A stretch of 64,000 nucleotides of DNA, taken from contig NZ_JACCDF010000001.1 in the NCBI RefSeq assembly GCF_013415105.1, positions 310,001 to 374,000 of the forward strand, given 5' to 3'. The DNA comes from Vreelandella salicampi (GTDB taxonomy: Bacteria > Pseudomonadota > Gammaproteobacteria > Pseudomonadales > Halomonadaceae). The first letter of the stretch is position 1. Every line of letters starts with the position of its first letter. A model generated the notes under the pieces. It searched no databases. It saw only the letters and a list, made by a program, of their open reading frames with translations, and was not told the DNA's origin. Positions 37,100-45,676 of the stretch are shown piece by piece. A program made the translations under genes and the position numbers.

Positions 37100-37894
37100 T
37101 TAGGTTGACTCACCCGGCGCACGCGCGCTGTCCACTTCATCCTCAGCGCGATTGCGACGCTCTGGCGGCAAATAAATCGTCAGCATCTGCTCCAGTACGC
37201 GTGGGTTTTTATCGCCCTTAATCGCCAACAGCGCATCGATCCAAAGCTGCTGCATCTTGGCTTCTTGGTTCATCCGTAGCCACAGCTTGTCGGCGATGGG
37301 GTTGGCAAACATATTGGCGATCATGGCCCCATACAGCGTCGTGAGAAGAGCGACGGCCATTGCTGGGCCGATCATGGACGGATCTTCCATATTGGCGAGC
37401 ATTTGCACCAGGCCAACCAACGTACCAATCATCCCCATGGAAGGCGCGACCTCGCCCAGAGCGGAAAACACACGGCCACCTGCTTCGTTGCGTTCCAGCG
37501 TTAACAGGCGCTCCTTGCCCATCATGTCCTGAATCATTTCCGCGCTAAAGCCATCGGCTAGCATCTGCAGCCCTTTAGCGAGAAAGGGAGAGTTGACATC
37601 CTGCCCCTCCAGCACCAAAAGGCCCTGCTTACGGGAAAGCTTGGAAAGCTCAACCAGCTCATCGATGCTTTCCTGGGTGTTGGGGAGCTGAAATTTAAAC
37701 GCGCGCGCTGCCGCTTTAAACGCGAATTTAAATTGGGTAAGGGTGAACTTGGCCATCACCACGAATAAGCTGCCGCCAACGACCAACAAAAGCCCCGTGG
37801 GGTTCATAAACACTTCAGGGGACGTCCCTAAAATCACCGCCATGCCCACCAGCACGGCAGCCCCCAATAGTCCTATTAGTGTGGCGAGATCCAC
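37100..37894 (-). CDS. flagellar stator protein MotA/PomA type
   Basis: 264 residues with four membrane helices. It begins VDLATLIGLLGAAVLVGMA, much like Vibrio PomA, and contains the conserved GEVAPSMGMIGTLVGLVQML and GPAMAVALLTTLYGAMIAN. The start is GTG 37894 with AGGAG five bases upstream; the frame is open to 37966, but the extra residues do not match. It forms the ion channel with the MotB-like protein. Confidence 0.92.
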   Translation of the reverse strand: MDLATLIGLLGAAVLVGMAVILGTSPEVFMNPTGLLLVVGGSLFVVMAKFTLTQFKFAFKAAARAFKFQLPNTQESIDELVELSKLSRKQGLLVLEGQDVNSPFLAKGLQMLADGFSAEMIQDMMGKERLLTLERNEAGGRVFSALGEVAPSMGMIGTLVGLVQMLANMEDPSMIGPAMAVALLTTLYGAMIANMFANPIADKLWLRMNQEAKMQQLWIDALLAIKGDKNPRVLEQMLTIYLPPERRNRAEDEVDSARAPGEST

Positions 37895-37942
37895 GGCAAC
37901 TCCTGAAAAATGTAATCGTCTGAAACAGATCGTTGGTAGCAG

Positions 37943-37971
37943 ACCATAGAGCGAAGCGTAGTGCACGTCAA
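37943..37971 (-). promoter_or_regulatory. sigma70-type promoter of the stator operon
   Basis: On the minus strand TTGACG (plus 37966-37971), a 17-base spacer and TATGGT (37943-37948), about 50 bases before the GTG start. I saw no sigma28-type flagellar promoter. Confidence 0.55.
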
Positions 37972-38075
37972 CGCTCGTAAGGCAAAAGCACTAGGCCTAA
38001 ATGACCGCTTGGCTAGCATATCCATAAGGCTCTTTGACGGGTAAAACGAGACGAAAAGCTTAGTTCGATTGGCGG

Positions 38076-38912
38076 CTAGCGCTCATGCGTTGTTGCGAGC
38101 ACCGCTTGCAACGAATCACCGACCCGCAGTATTTTTCCCTCTCCAGCGTTAAGCGTGGCATTTTGGCCGAAGTGCGCCCCCTTAAGATGCGGCTGCGTAT
38201 TCAATTCAAGTAGTGTCTTAAGTGGCTGTTTGGCTTCGACAATTTCAGCAGTATGTTGGTCAATAGTGGTGATTTTGCAGCGCTGGCACGGTTTTCGTAG
38301 CGTGAATTCCACCTCGCCGGCCGTCATGCGCTGCCAACGGTCTTCCTCCCACGCTGCGGTATGGTGCACGACGATATTGGGGCGAAAACGGTTCATGGGC
38401 ACAGGCGCCTCACCGTTAGCAATCAGCGCTTCATTGAGCGCGTCCAACGACGCCGTATTAGTGATTAAAAACGGATAGCCATCGGCAAAGTAGGTATGCG
38501 CGGCCCCCTCTTCAACCGGGCGGGTAAACTCAGTAGCAAAGCGCATAAGTGTAAGCCCTGCGGCTGCCTCGCCTAATGCCGCCTCCAGCCAACGCCCCAC
38601 GTCATTACTTTCGGGCAAGGCCTTACAGTCATCACTCCACACCCTGACCACGCGTAAATTGCCGGTTGGCGGCGCTAATGGCACATAGCACGGCGCGACG
38701 TTAGGGTGCGAAAGCACAAGGGCTTCATCGGTCAGCGCTACGTCGACGGTTGCCAGCATCGGCAACTGGCGCTGGGTCACAAAACGCTGATGCTTATCCA
38801 CCCACATCCAGCGCCGATCCCACGCCAAACCATGTGCGAAAACCTGCGCTTGGCTTAGTGCCATTCCTTTTAGCGACTTCACCGGATAACAGTACAGCTG
38901 ATCAATACGCAT
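38076..38912 (-). CDS. MOSC-domain protein (YcbX-like, without ferredoxin domain)
   Basis: 278 residues. The N-terminal beta-barrel domain begins MRIDQLYCYPVKSLKGMAL. The MOSC domain has NRFRPNIVV near 180 and the Cys motif LRKPCQRCKITTID near 215, where the cofactor sulfur is expected. Family members such as YcbX use molybdenum cofactor to reduce N-hydroxylated bases. E. coli YcbX carries an extra C-terminal ferredoxin domain that is absent here, so a separate electron donor is needed. The start is ATG 38912 with AGGA. Confidence 0.88.
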   Translation of the reverse strand: MRIDQLYCYPVKSLKGMALSQAQVFAHGLAWDRRWMWVDKHQRFVTQRQLPMLATVDVALTDEALVLSHPNVAPCYVPLAPPTGNLRVVRVWSDDCKALPESNDVGRWLEAALGEAAAGLTLMRFATEFTRPVEEGAAHTYFADGYPFLITNTASLDALNEALIANGEAPVPMNRFRPNIVVHHTAAWEEDRWQRMTAGEVEFTLRKPCQRCKITTIDQHTAEIVEAKQPLKTLLELNTQPHLKGAHFGQNATLNAGEGKILRVGDSLQAVLATTHER

Positions 38913-39003
38913 CGTTTTTCCTAGGTTGGCGATGACGCGCTTTACCAATGCGGGCCAAAGCGTTCAAAGATAACGTTCTGCTAGTGAAAGAGATAGATCC
39001 CAC

Positions 39004-39729
39004 TTAAATATGACCCACCAAATCATGACTGAACAATGCAAGGCAGAATCCAACCACCGCCCCCAGGGGCGGAGCCCAGTGGCGCGTCAACCGCGATTGC
39101 GGTGCAATGTCCTGAAAAATAAGGTAGAGAATACCGCCGGAAGCCATCAGCATCACGCCACCAAGTATCAGAGGCCGATCCGACAAAAAAAAGTAACCCA
39201 ACAAACCAGCAAGTGGGCCGGCGACCACCAAGCAGCTCATAAAAATCAACGTCTTACGGGACGTGTAACCTGGCTGACTAGATAACTCCCGATACCCATT
39301 GAACCCTTCCGGAAGATTCTGCATCGCAATCAGCACCGCCATCAATACGGCGGTGTTCGGACTCACCACGGCAAGCCCGCCCAGCGCGATCGCCTCCGGA
39401 ATAAAATCCAGCAACACGCCCATAAGCTGAGGTGATTCACGGTTTTTCAGGCCCAGGATGTGCTCCACTACGAAAAACAGTACCCCTCCGGCGAAAATAA
39501 CAGGTATCGCCCAAAGAGAATCTTCCATGCTCGCTTGCCCTTTTGGAATCAAAACCACAGACACCGCGCCAAGGAGAATCCCACCGCCCAGGGCAATCAC
39601 GAAATGGCGGAATTCCTCTTCCAGCCAATTGGGCCTTATCCGCTCGAAACTGGCAAGCAACCCTCCCAGCGGAATACAGGCTCCCGCGAGAGTGGTTAGC
39701 CCAATAATGTAAACAACATCCCAAAGCAT
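39004..39729 (-). CDS. ZIP-family metal transporter
   Basis: 241 residues with about eight membrane helices. The two metal-site helices carry DFIPEAIALGG near residue 107 and MQNLPEGFNGYRE near 136, the ZIP signatures, although the histidines common in ZupT (HNFPEG) are replaced by QNLPEG and DFIPEA. It may import a divalent metal such as zinc, manganese or iron, or another cation. It is divergent from the glutathione transferase gene. Confidence 0.85.
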   Translation of the reverse strand: MLWDVVYIIGLTTLAGACIPLGGLLASFERIRPNWLEEEFRHFVIALGGGILLGAVSVVLIPKGQASMEDSLWAIPVIFAGGVLFFVVEHILGLKNRESPQLMGVLLDFIPEAIALGGLAVVSPNTAVLMAVLIAMQNLPEGFNGYRELSSQPGYTSRKTLIFMSCLVVAGPLAGLLGYFFLSDRPLILGGVMLMASGGILYLIFQDIAPQSRLTRHWAPPLGAVVGFCLALFSHDLVGHI

Positions 39730-39765
39730 CAAATGGCCTCTTCATTTAGAAAAGCGTGTACTGAT

Positions 39766-39803
39766 TGGCCAGCTATGGTGGCAGAAGCCATAATAGCTGG
39801 CCA
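39766..39803. repeat. 11-bp inverted repeat between divergent genes
   Basis: TGGCCAGCTAT (39766-39776) and ATAGCTGGCCA (39793-39803) are exact complements with 16 bases between. It could be an operator for the ZIP or YghU gene. Confidence 0.5.
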
Positions 39804-39879
39804 CGTTTACAGCACTCTCAACGTTAGACGCCCTACGTTGTCGTGCTAGGCTTAGGGCACTTACAAAAGGAGCACCAAT

Positions 39880-40740
39880 ATGAGCCAAGAGCGCTATACG
39901 CCACCCCGTGTATGGAAATGGGAACCCGGTAATGGTGGCAAGTTTGCCAACATTAACCGCCCAGAAGCTGGGCCAACTTACGATGAAGCGCTGCCTGAGG
40001 GTAAGCACCCACTACAGCTCTACTCATTGGCCACACCCAACGGCGTCAAAGTCACCGTGATGCTGGAAGAGCTGCTTGAACGCGGCATAAGCGATGCTGA
40101 GTACGACGCTCATCTGATTCGCATTACCGAAGGCGAGCAGTTCAGTAGCGGCTTTGTCGCGGTGAACCCCAACTCCAAAATCCCTGCGCTGCTCGACAAC
40201 AGCACGATCCCGGCACAACGCGTGTTTGAATCCGGCGCCATTCTGCTGTACTTGGCCGAAAAGTTTGGCGCTTTTTTACCCGAAGACCCAGCCAAACGCA
40301 CCGAGTGCCTCTCCTGGCTATTCTGGCAAATGGGTAGTGCGCCGCTGCTTGGTGGCGGTTTCGGCCACTTTTACGCCTACGCCCCAGAGCCGCTTGAATA
40401 TCCCATTGACCGCTTCACCATGGAGGTCAAACGCCAACTCGACGTGCTAAACCGCCACTTGGCGGAAAACCGCTTTATGGCCGGCGATGAATACAGCATT
40501 GCCGATATGGCGATTTACCCATGGTATGGCGCGTTAGTTAAAAATCGTCTTTACGATGCAGCCGAGTTCCTGGCAGCAAACACCTATACCCACGTGCGGC
40601 GCTGGTCAGACGAGATCGATGCTCGCCCGGCGGTTCAGCGTGGCCGCATGGTCAACCGCACTTGGGGGGAACCTGAGGAGCAGCTGCACGAACGCCACGA
40701 CGCCAGCGACTTCGAGTACAAAACGCAAGACAAGCTCTAA
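39880..40740 (+). CDS. yghU: glutathione S-transferase-like disulfide-bond oxidoreductase
   Basis: 286 residues, close to E. coli YghU along the whole length: GGKFANINRPEAGPTYDEAL near 18, GKHPLQLYSLATPNGVKVTV, VNPNSKIPAL, GGGFGHFYAYAPE and the C-terminal EQLHERHDASDFEY. This Nu-class enzyme binds two glutathiones and reduces disulfides or peroxides. AAGGAG precedes the ATG. Confidence 0.95.
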   Translation: MSQERYTPPRVWKWEPGNGGKFANINRPEAGPTYDEALPEGKHPLQLYSLATPNGVKVTVMLEELLERGISDAEYDAHLIRITEGEQFSSGFVAVNPNSKIPALLDNSTIPAQRVFESGAILLYLAEKFGAFLPEDPAKRTECLSWLFWQMGSAPLLGGGFGHFYAYAPEPLEYPIDRFTMEVKRQLDVLNRHLAENRFMAGDEYSIADMAIYPWYGALVKNRLYDAAEFLAANTYTHVRRWSDEIDARPAVQRGRMVNRTWGEPEEQLHERHDASDFEYKTQDKL

Positions 40741-40800
40741 GCAAGATAGTGTCCCGTTCCCGGGCCGAGAGCGAGCCGTCGAGCCCGGATGACGCAAATA

Positions 40801-41340
40801 TCAGCGATCACCCACTAACCAGCGCGGTGCCAGCTCATGCTGGCCGCGCTCATCGGTGATGAACAGTGTGCCTTCACTGATCATTACTGCCCAACCAATG
40901 GCACGAGGCAAACCAGTGGCGATTACCGCCAACGGCTCCTGGGGAAGCGCCGCGATGTTCAGGTTCTTGAGCGTGGCAACCGCTGGCAACACCTTTTGCT
41001 CCCAGATGTCCACGCGCCCGTAGGCAAGTAGCGAGACACGCTCGGCGCGGCGCGAACACCAGGTCAGGCGCTCGGCATCGGGCTGGCCAACCTCAATCCA
41101 GTGCAGTATCCGCCCATCCAGGCTCTTTTCCCACAGGGCCGGCTCGTCCACATCGGAGAGGCCTCGACCGAAACTGATTGCATCGCTGTACCACAACACA
41201 TGGGCCACTAACCGGGCGGTCATGCGCTCCTCGGTTTCCGACGGGTGGCGCGCCACGGTAAAGCGCAGCGTCTCGTACACCCCGCGATCCAGATCGGTCA
41301 GGTTAATATCCACTTTATAGGGCGTTGCACTAAGAGCCAT
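40801..41340 (-). CDS. yaeQ: YaeQ family protein
   Basis: 179 residues, a PD-(D/E)XK-fold family of unknown biochemical role that has been reported to compensate for loss of RfaH. It starts MALSATPYKVDINLTDLDRG and has LWYSDAISFGRGLSDVDEPA and LHWIEVGQPDAERL as markers. The active-site pattern D-x15-QPx is present. I use ATG 41340 because GGAAA lies at the right distance and the family starts there. Confidence 0.92.
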   Translation of the reverse strand: MALSATPYKVDINLTDLDRGVYETLRFTVARHPSETEERMTARLVAHVLWYSDAISFGRGLSDVDEPALWEKSLDGRILHWIEVGQPDAERLTWCSRRAERVSLLAYGRVDIWEQKVLPAVATLKNLNIAALPQEPLAVIATGLPRAIGWAVMISEGTLFITDERGQHELAPRWLVGDR

Positions 41341-41470
41341 CGACGTTTCCAAGCAAAATTTTGCGCCATTGTACCCGATGCGACGGCTAGGTGGGCGTGG
41401 ACGTGCGGTAATCGGCTTTTAGGGTGCCGCATTTGGGCGTTTCAGCTTCGTGCATGACAGACAGCGCTCG

Positions 41471-42088
41471 TTAACGCGCGGCTTGAGCCAGCGTATTACC
41501 GCCTAACCCCATCAATACGCCACCCCCCATGCGCTGAATCAGCCGGGAGGAGCCGTGGGATTTTTGTAACCACTCGCGCAGTGGGCTGGCCAGTAGCACC
41601 ACTACGACATCCGCAGAGGAGAACAGCGCATTGGTGGCGATACCTAGCCAGAGCAGCTGCCATGCGACCGGCATAGCGCTTTCGGGCTGCACAAACTGAG
41701 GCAAAAACGCGACAAAGAAAAGTGCGGTTTTAGGGTTAAGCACTTCTACCAGGAAACTGTCGCGCAGCACGCGTTTCGTGGTTGCCAGCGGCACCTCATC
41801 GCCATGGGCGCGAATGCCCTGCTGCCATAGCCGTAGCCCCATCCAAAGCAGGTAAAGACCACCGATGATTTTCATGGCAATGTAGGCCGGTGGAATGGCC
41901 GCAAATAGCAGCGCCAAGCCTAACGCCGCGGCGATAACGTGGATGTAGCAGCCCATATGCACGCCAATCACCGCTAGCCACCCTGCCCGTCGCCCCCGAC
42001 CCAGGGTTTGCGCGGCGGTATACAGCATGGCAGGCCCGGGTAGATAGGCAAAGCCAAGCGCGGCGAGGATAAAAGCAGCCCATTGCAT
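41471..42088 (-). CDS. LysE/RhtB-family amino-acid exporter
   Basis: 205 residues, about six membrane helices. The N-terminal segment AYLPGPAMLYTAAQTLGRGR and the central VLNPKTALFFVAFLPQFV are the family signatures. It probably exports an amino acid or homoserine-lactone-like compound. The frame is open to 42154; I start at ATG 42088, where homology begins. Confidence 0.88.
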   Translation of the reverse strand: MQWAAFILAALGFAYLPGPAMLYTAAQTLGRGRRAGWLAVIGVHMGCYIHVIAAALGLALLFAAIPPAYIAMKIIGGLYLLWMGLRLWQQGIRAHGDEVPLATTKRVLRDSFLVEVLNPKTALFFVAFLPQFVQPESAMPVAWQLLWLGIATNALFSSADVVVVLLASPLREWLQKSHGSSRLIQRMGGGVLMGLGGNTLAQAAR

Positions 42089-42130
42089 CGTAGCGATTCC
42101 ATTGAAATTAATGGTTAGCTTTCGAGAATA

Positions 42131-42162
42131 AAACGGGGGTGACGCAAGCGCCACCCCCTAAA
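42131..42162 (-). terminator. terminator after the crotonase gene
   Basis: GGGGGTG/CACCCCC hairpin (42135-42158), followed on the minus strand by GTTTTATT. Confidence 0.65.
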
Positions 42163-42189
42163 TAAGTAAAACTGGAATGAAATAGTAGG

Positions 42190-42963
42190 TTAGAAGCTAG
42201 GTTTGCGCTTCTCTACGAAAGCACTCATGCCTTCGGTTTGCTCTTCGCTGGCAAAACAGAGCGCAAATAGCGAGGTCTCTAATGACAAGGCGCTGTCGAG
42301 GTCTTGATCCATGCCGTCGTGAATCGCTTGCTTGGCGCCGCGCACCGCTCGCGGACCGTTGCCCATTAGCTGTTTGGTCAGTTCATCGGCGTAAGCTTCA
42401 AGCTCGGCCTGCGGCATAACACGGTTGACCAGGCCAATACGTAGCGCCTCGGTGGCGTCGATCTTACGCCCGGTGGCACAAAGATCCAGCGCCATCGCCG
42501 GTCCCACGCGACGCGGCAACCGCTGGGTGCCGCCAAAACCAGGGATTACGCCGAGAAGGACTTCCGGCTGGCCGAAGATGGCATTGTCGCTTGCGACGGC
42601 CCAGTCGCAGGCCAGCGCCAGTTCGCAGCCGCCGCCAAGGCAAAACCCGTTAACCAGCGCGACCACCGGCACGGGTAGCGTTTCAAGACGTTTGATCGTG
42701 CGTAGCGCTTGCCCCGCAAAGGCACGAGCCTCTTCCGGCGTTTTTTCGCGCATTTCGGTGATATCCGCCCCAGCGACGAAAGATTTCTCGCCGGCACCGG
42801 TAATCAGCACCGCACGCAGGCTCGGATGCGCTTCCAGCTCGGTGAGTTCTTTTTCCAGCGCGGTCAGCACTTGGCTATTAAGTGCATTTAGCGCCTGGGG
42901 ACGGTTAATCGTTAGACGCACCACGCCATCGTTATCGACTTTATCAATCACGGCTTCGCTCAT
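42190..42963 (-). CDS. enoyl-CoA hydratase (crotonase family)
   Basis: 257 residues. It has the oxyanion loop SFVAGADITEM near residue 61 and both catalytic glutamates, Glu114 (GGGCELALACD) and Glu134 (FGQPEVLLGVIPGFGGTQ). It hydrates 2-enoyl-CoA to 3-hydroxyacyl-CoA. It is downstream of 3-hydroxyacyl-CoA dehydrogenase, CoA ligase and acyl-CoA dehydrogenase genes, so all three steps before thiolysis are present. No thiolase is encoded nearby. DmdD of the methylmercaptopropionate pathway belongs to the same superfamily and cannot be excluded. Confidence 0.92.
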   Translation of the reverse strand: MSEAVIDKVDNDGVVRLTINRPQALNALNSQVLTALEKELTELEAHPSLRAVLITGAGEKSFVAGADITEMREKTPEEARAFAGQALRTIKRLETLPVPVVALVNGFCLGGGCELALACDWAVASDNAIFGQPEVLLGVIPGFGGTQRLPRRVGPAMALDLCATGRKIDATEALRIGLVNRVMPQAELEAYADELTKQLMGNGPRAVRGAKQAIHDGMDQDLDSALSLETSLFALCFASEEQTEGMSAFVEKRKPSF

Positions 42964-43042
42964 GGGGGCTCCCTATTGTTCTAAAACATGCGGTTGTTAG
43001 CTGTTGTTAAAAGACCGTTGTAAAAAACCGTTATCAAAACCA

Positions 43043-43075
43043 CCACCCAACCCTAGCGAACGCTTGGTTGGGTGG
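43043..43075 (-). terminator. hairpin between 3-hydroxyacyl-CoA dehydrogenase and crotonase genes
   Basis: CCACCCAACC/GGTTGGGTGG with an inner AGCG/CGCT stem, followed on minus by GTGGTTTTG. It may reduce transcription into the crotonase gene or mark a processing point. Confidence 0.55.
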
Positions 43076-43134
43076 CAATCACTTCTTTTGTCGAGTAACT
43101 CTTACACCCGACGCTTTCTAACAAAAGCGCAACG

Positions 43135-43983
43135 CTAGTCGTAAATGTGGAAGCCGCGCCCGGACTTGCGGCCCAGATAGCCGGCGTCGACCATGCGCTT
43201 AAGCAGCGGGCAAGGGCGATATTTCGGATCGCCAAAGCCTTCCTGCAGCACTTCCATGATTGCAAGGCAGACGTCCAAGCCAATCAAATCCCCAAGCGCC
43301 AGCGGCCCCATTGGGTGGGCAGCCCCCAGCTTCATGGCCTCGTCCACCGCGTCTGGTGTGGCAGCCCCTTCTTGAACCAGGAAGGCCGCCTCGTTGATCA
43401 TCGGCACCAGCAGGCGATTGACGGCAAACCCAGGGGAATCGCCTACCGGCACGGCGGTTTTGCCCAAATCGTGAGCAAGTTGCTCGATCCGCTTAACGGT
43501 GTCGTCACTGGTTTGCTCGGCGCGAATGACTTCGACCAATTTCAACACCGGCACCGGGTTGAAAAAGTGCATGCCAACCACGCGCTCGGGCCGTTCACAG
43601 ACCGCCGCTAAGCGCGTGAGCGACAGCGACGAAGTGTTGGAGGCGAGTATGGCGTCACTGCTTAAATGGCTCAAATCGCGAAACAGCTTCTCTTTGAGGC
43701 CAGGCTGCTCGGGCGCTGCCTCAAGGATAATATCGCAGTCCGACAACGCCTCTAACGCGGTAGAGGTGTTAAGTCGCTCAAGAGCGGCGTTTTTATCCGC
43801 TTCACTCATTTTCTCCTTGGCGACGAGCTTGCTAAGGCCTTTGTCGATCTTGCCCTGAGCGCGAGAAAGCTGCTCATCGGCGACATCGTAAAGCCTCGCC
43901 GTAAAGCCACTCGCGACCACGACCTGGGCAATGCCCTGCCCCATGGTGCCGGCGCCCACAACGCCAATAATCGTTTCGCTCAT
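43135..43983 (-). CDS. 3-hydroxybutyryl/3-hydroxyacyl-CoA dehydrogenase
   Basis: 282 residues. The NAD-binding loop is VGAGTMGQGIA at residues 8-18; the catalytic His is in GMHFFNPVPVLKLVEVI near 135 with partner Glu; the C-terminal dimerisation helices contain GPLALGDLIGLDVC. It oxidises short-chain 3-hydroxyacyl-CoA with NAD+, as do Hbd and PaaH. It starts nine bases after the upstream CoA ligase. Confidence 0.94.
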   Translation of the reverse strand: MSETIIGVVGAGTMGQGIAQVVVASGFTARLYDVADEQLSRAQGKIDKGLSKLVAKEKMSEADKNAALERLNTSTALEALSDCDIILEAAPEQPGLKEKLFRDLSHLSSDAILASNTSSLSLTRLAAVCERPERVVGMHFFNPVPVLKLVEVIRAEQTSDDTVKRIEQLAHDLGKTAVPVGDSPGFAVNRLLVPMINEAAFLVQEGAATPDAVDEAMKLGAAHPMGPLALGDLIGLDVCLAIMEVLQEGFGDPKYRPCPLLKRMVDAGYLGRKSGRGFHIYD

Positions 43984-43992
43984 TATTGCTCC

Positions 43993-45624
43993 CTATGACT
44001 GGTTGCGCGCTTCTTCGCGCAGCACAAATTTTTGGATTTTACCCGTGGAGGTTTTTGGCAACTCACTGAACACGATGGTCTTAGGCACTTTGTAGCCCGC
44101 TAGCTTCTCGCGACAGTGGGCAATAATGTCCTCTTCGGTAACCTCGCCATATCCCACTTTCAATTTGATGAACGCGCACGGCGTCTCGCCCCATTTCTCG
44201 TCGGGCTTGGCGACCACGGCGGCCTCTTCCACGGACGGGTGCGAGTAGATGGCATCTTCTACTTCGATGGTGGAAATGTTTTCACCGCCGGAAATAATGA
44301 TGTCTTTAGAGCGGTCTTTGATTTCGATATAGCCATCTTTGTGCCACACGGCCAAATCGCCGGTGTGGTACCAACCGCCCTCCAACGACTGCTCCGTAGC
44401 GGCCGGGTTTTTCAGGTACCCTTTCATCACGTTATTGCCGCGCATCAGGATTTCACCGATGGTTTCGCCGTCTTTGGGTACCGGCTCTAACGTGTTGGGA
44501 TCGGCGACACACAGCGCTTCAAGCATATGGTAGCGAACGCCCTGGCGGGCTTTGAGCTTGGCGCGCTCATCAATGGGCAACTCGTCCCACGCTTCATGCC
44601 AGGCGCAAACGGTTACCGGGCCATATACTTCGGTCAGGCCGTATACGTGGGTCACTTCGATACCGAGTTTTTCCACCCCAGAGATCACCGAGGCGGGTGG
44701 CGCGGCACCGGCAGTGGTCACTTTTACTGCGTGATCGAAGTCGCGCTTATCTTCGTCAGGCAGGTTAACCAAGCCATTGAGGATAATCGGCGCACCGCTG
44801 AAATGCGTGACCGACTCGTCGGCAATCAGCTGCATGATTTTCTTGGGGTCGACCTTGCGCAAGCAAACACTTACCCCGGCATTGGCGGCGATGGTCCACG
44901 GAAAACACCAGCCATTACAGTGGAACATCGGCAGCGTCCACAGGTATACGGGGTGGTGCGGCATCGCCCACTCAAGAATATTGCTCACCGCGTTCAAGTA
45001 AGCGCCACGATGATGATAGACCACGCCCTTGGGCTTTCCGGTCGTCCCTGACGTGTAGTTGAGCGAAATCGCCTGCCATTCGTCCTCGGGCAACTGGTAG
45101 GGGTGGTCCGCATCGCCCTCGGCGAGAAGCGCCTCGTACTCCACCTCACCAATACCTTGAGTCTCGCCGACAAATTCCACATCGGCGACATCAATCACTA
45201 GCGGCTTGGTGTTCAGTTTGGCAACGGCTTCCTGAATGACATCGGCAAATTCCGGATCGACCAGCACGGCTTTGGCTTCACCGTGCTCCAGCATGTAACT
45301 GATCGCGTCAGCGTCGAGTCGAATGTTCAATGTGTTGAGCACGCAGCCCGCCAGCGGCACGCCAAAATGCGCTTCAAACATCGCTGGCACGTTGGGCAGC
45401 ATCGCGGCTACCGTATCGCCCGTGTTAAGCCCGCGTTTTTGCAGCGCAGAAGCAAGCTGCCGACAGCGCGTCCAGGTTTCCGACCAAGTGCGGCGCGTAC
45501 TGCCGTGAATAATCGCTGGGTAATCTGGATACACCGATGCCGAGCGTTCGATAAACGTCAGTGGCGACAACGGTACGTGATTGGCCTGCGTTTTGGGCAG
45601 ATCCTGTTCGAAGATTGACGTCAT
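43993..45624 (-). CDS. acyl-CoA ligase (AMP-forming; AlkK/DmdB-like)
   Basis: 543 residues of the ANL superfamily. Motifs: P-loop NYTSGTTGKPKGVVYHH near 195, the adenine site HVYGLTEVYGP near 325, YHTGDLAVWHKDGYIE near 418, and the C-terminal lysine in PKTSTGKIQKFVLREE near 525. It activates a fatty or organic acid to acyl-CoA with ATP. Relatives include medium-chain AlkK and methylmercaptopropionate ligase DmdB. The substrate is not decided by sequence alone. Confidence 0.92.
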   Translation of the reverse strand: MTSIFEQDLPKTQANHVPLSPLTFIERSASVYPDYPAIIHGSTRRTWSETWTRCRQLASALQKRGLNTGDTVAAMLPNVPAMFEAHFGVPLAGCVLNTLNIRLDADAISYMLEHGEAKAVLVDPEFADVIQEAVAKLNTKPLVIDVADVEFVGETQGIGEVEYEALLAEGDADHPYQLPEDEWQAISLNYTSGTTGKPKGVVYHHRGAYLNAVSNILEWAMPHHPVYLWTLPMFHCNGWCFPWTIAANAGVSVCLRKVDPKKIMQLIADESVTHFSGAPIILNGLVNLPDEDKRDFDHAVKVTTAGAAPPASVISGVEKLGIEVTHVYGLTEVYGPVTVCAWHEAWDELPIDERAKLKARQGVRYHMLEALCVADPNTLEPVPKDGETIGEILMRGNNVMKGYLKNPAATEQSLEGGWYHTGDLAVWHKDGYIEIKDRSKDIIISGGENISTIEVEDAIYSHPSVEEAAVVAKPDEKWGETPCAFIKLKVGYGEVTEEDIIAHCREKLAGYKVPKTIVFSELPKTSTGKIQKFVLREEARNQS

Positions 45625-45676
45625 TATGACCTCATTTGTCGTTTTCCTGAGAACCGTATCCGGGAGCCGAACTGTG

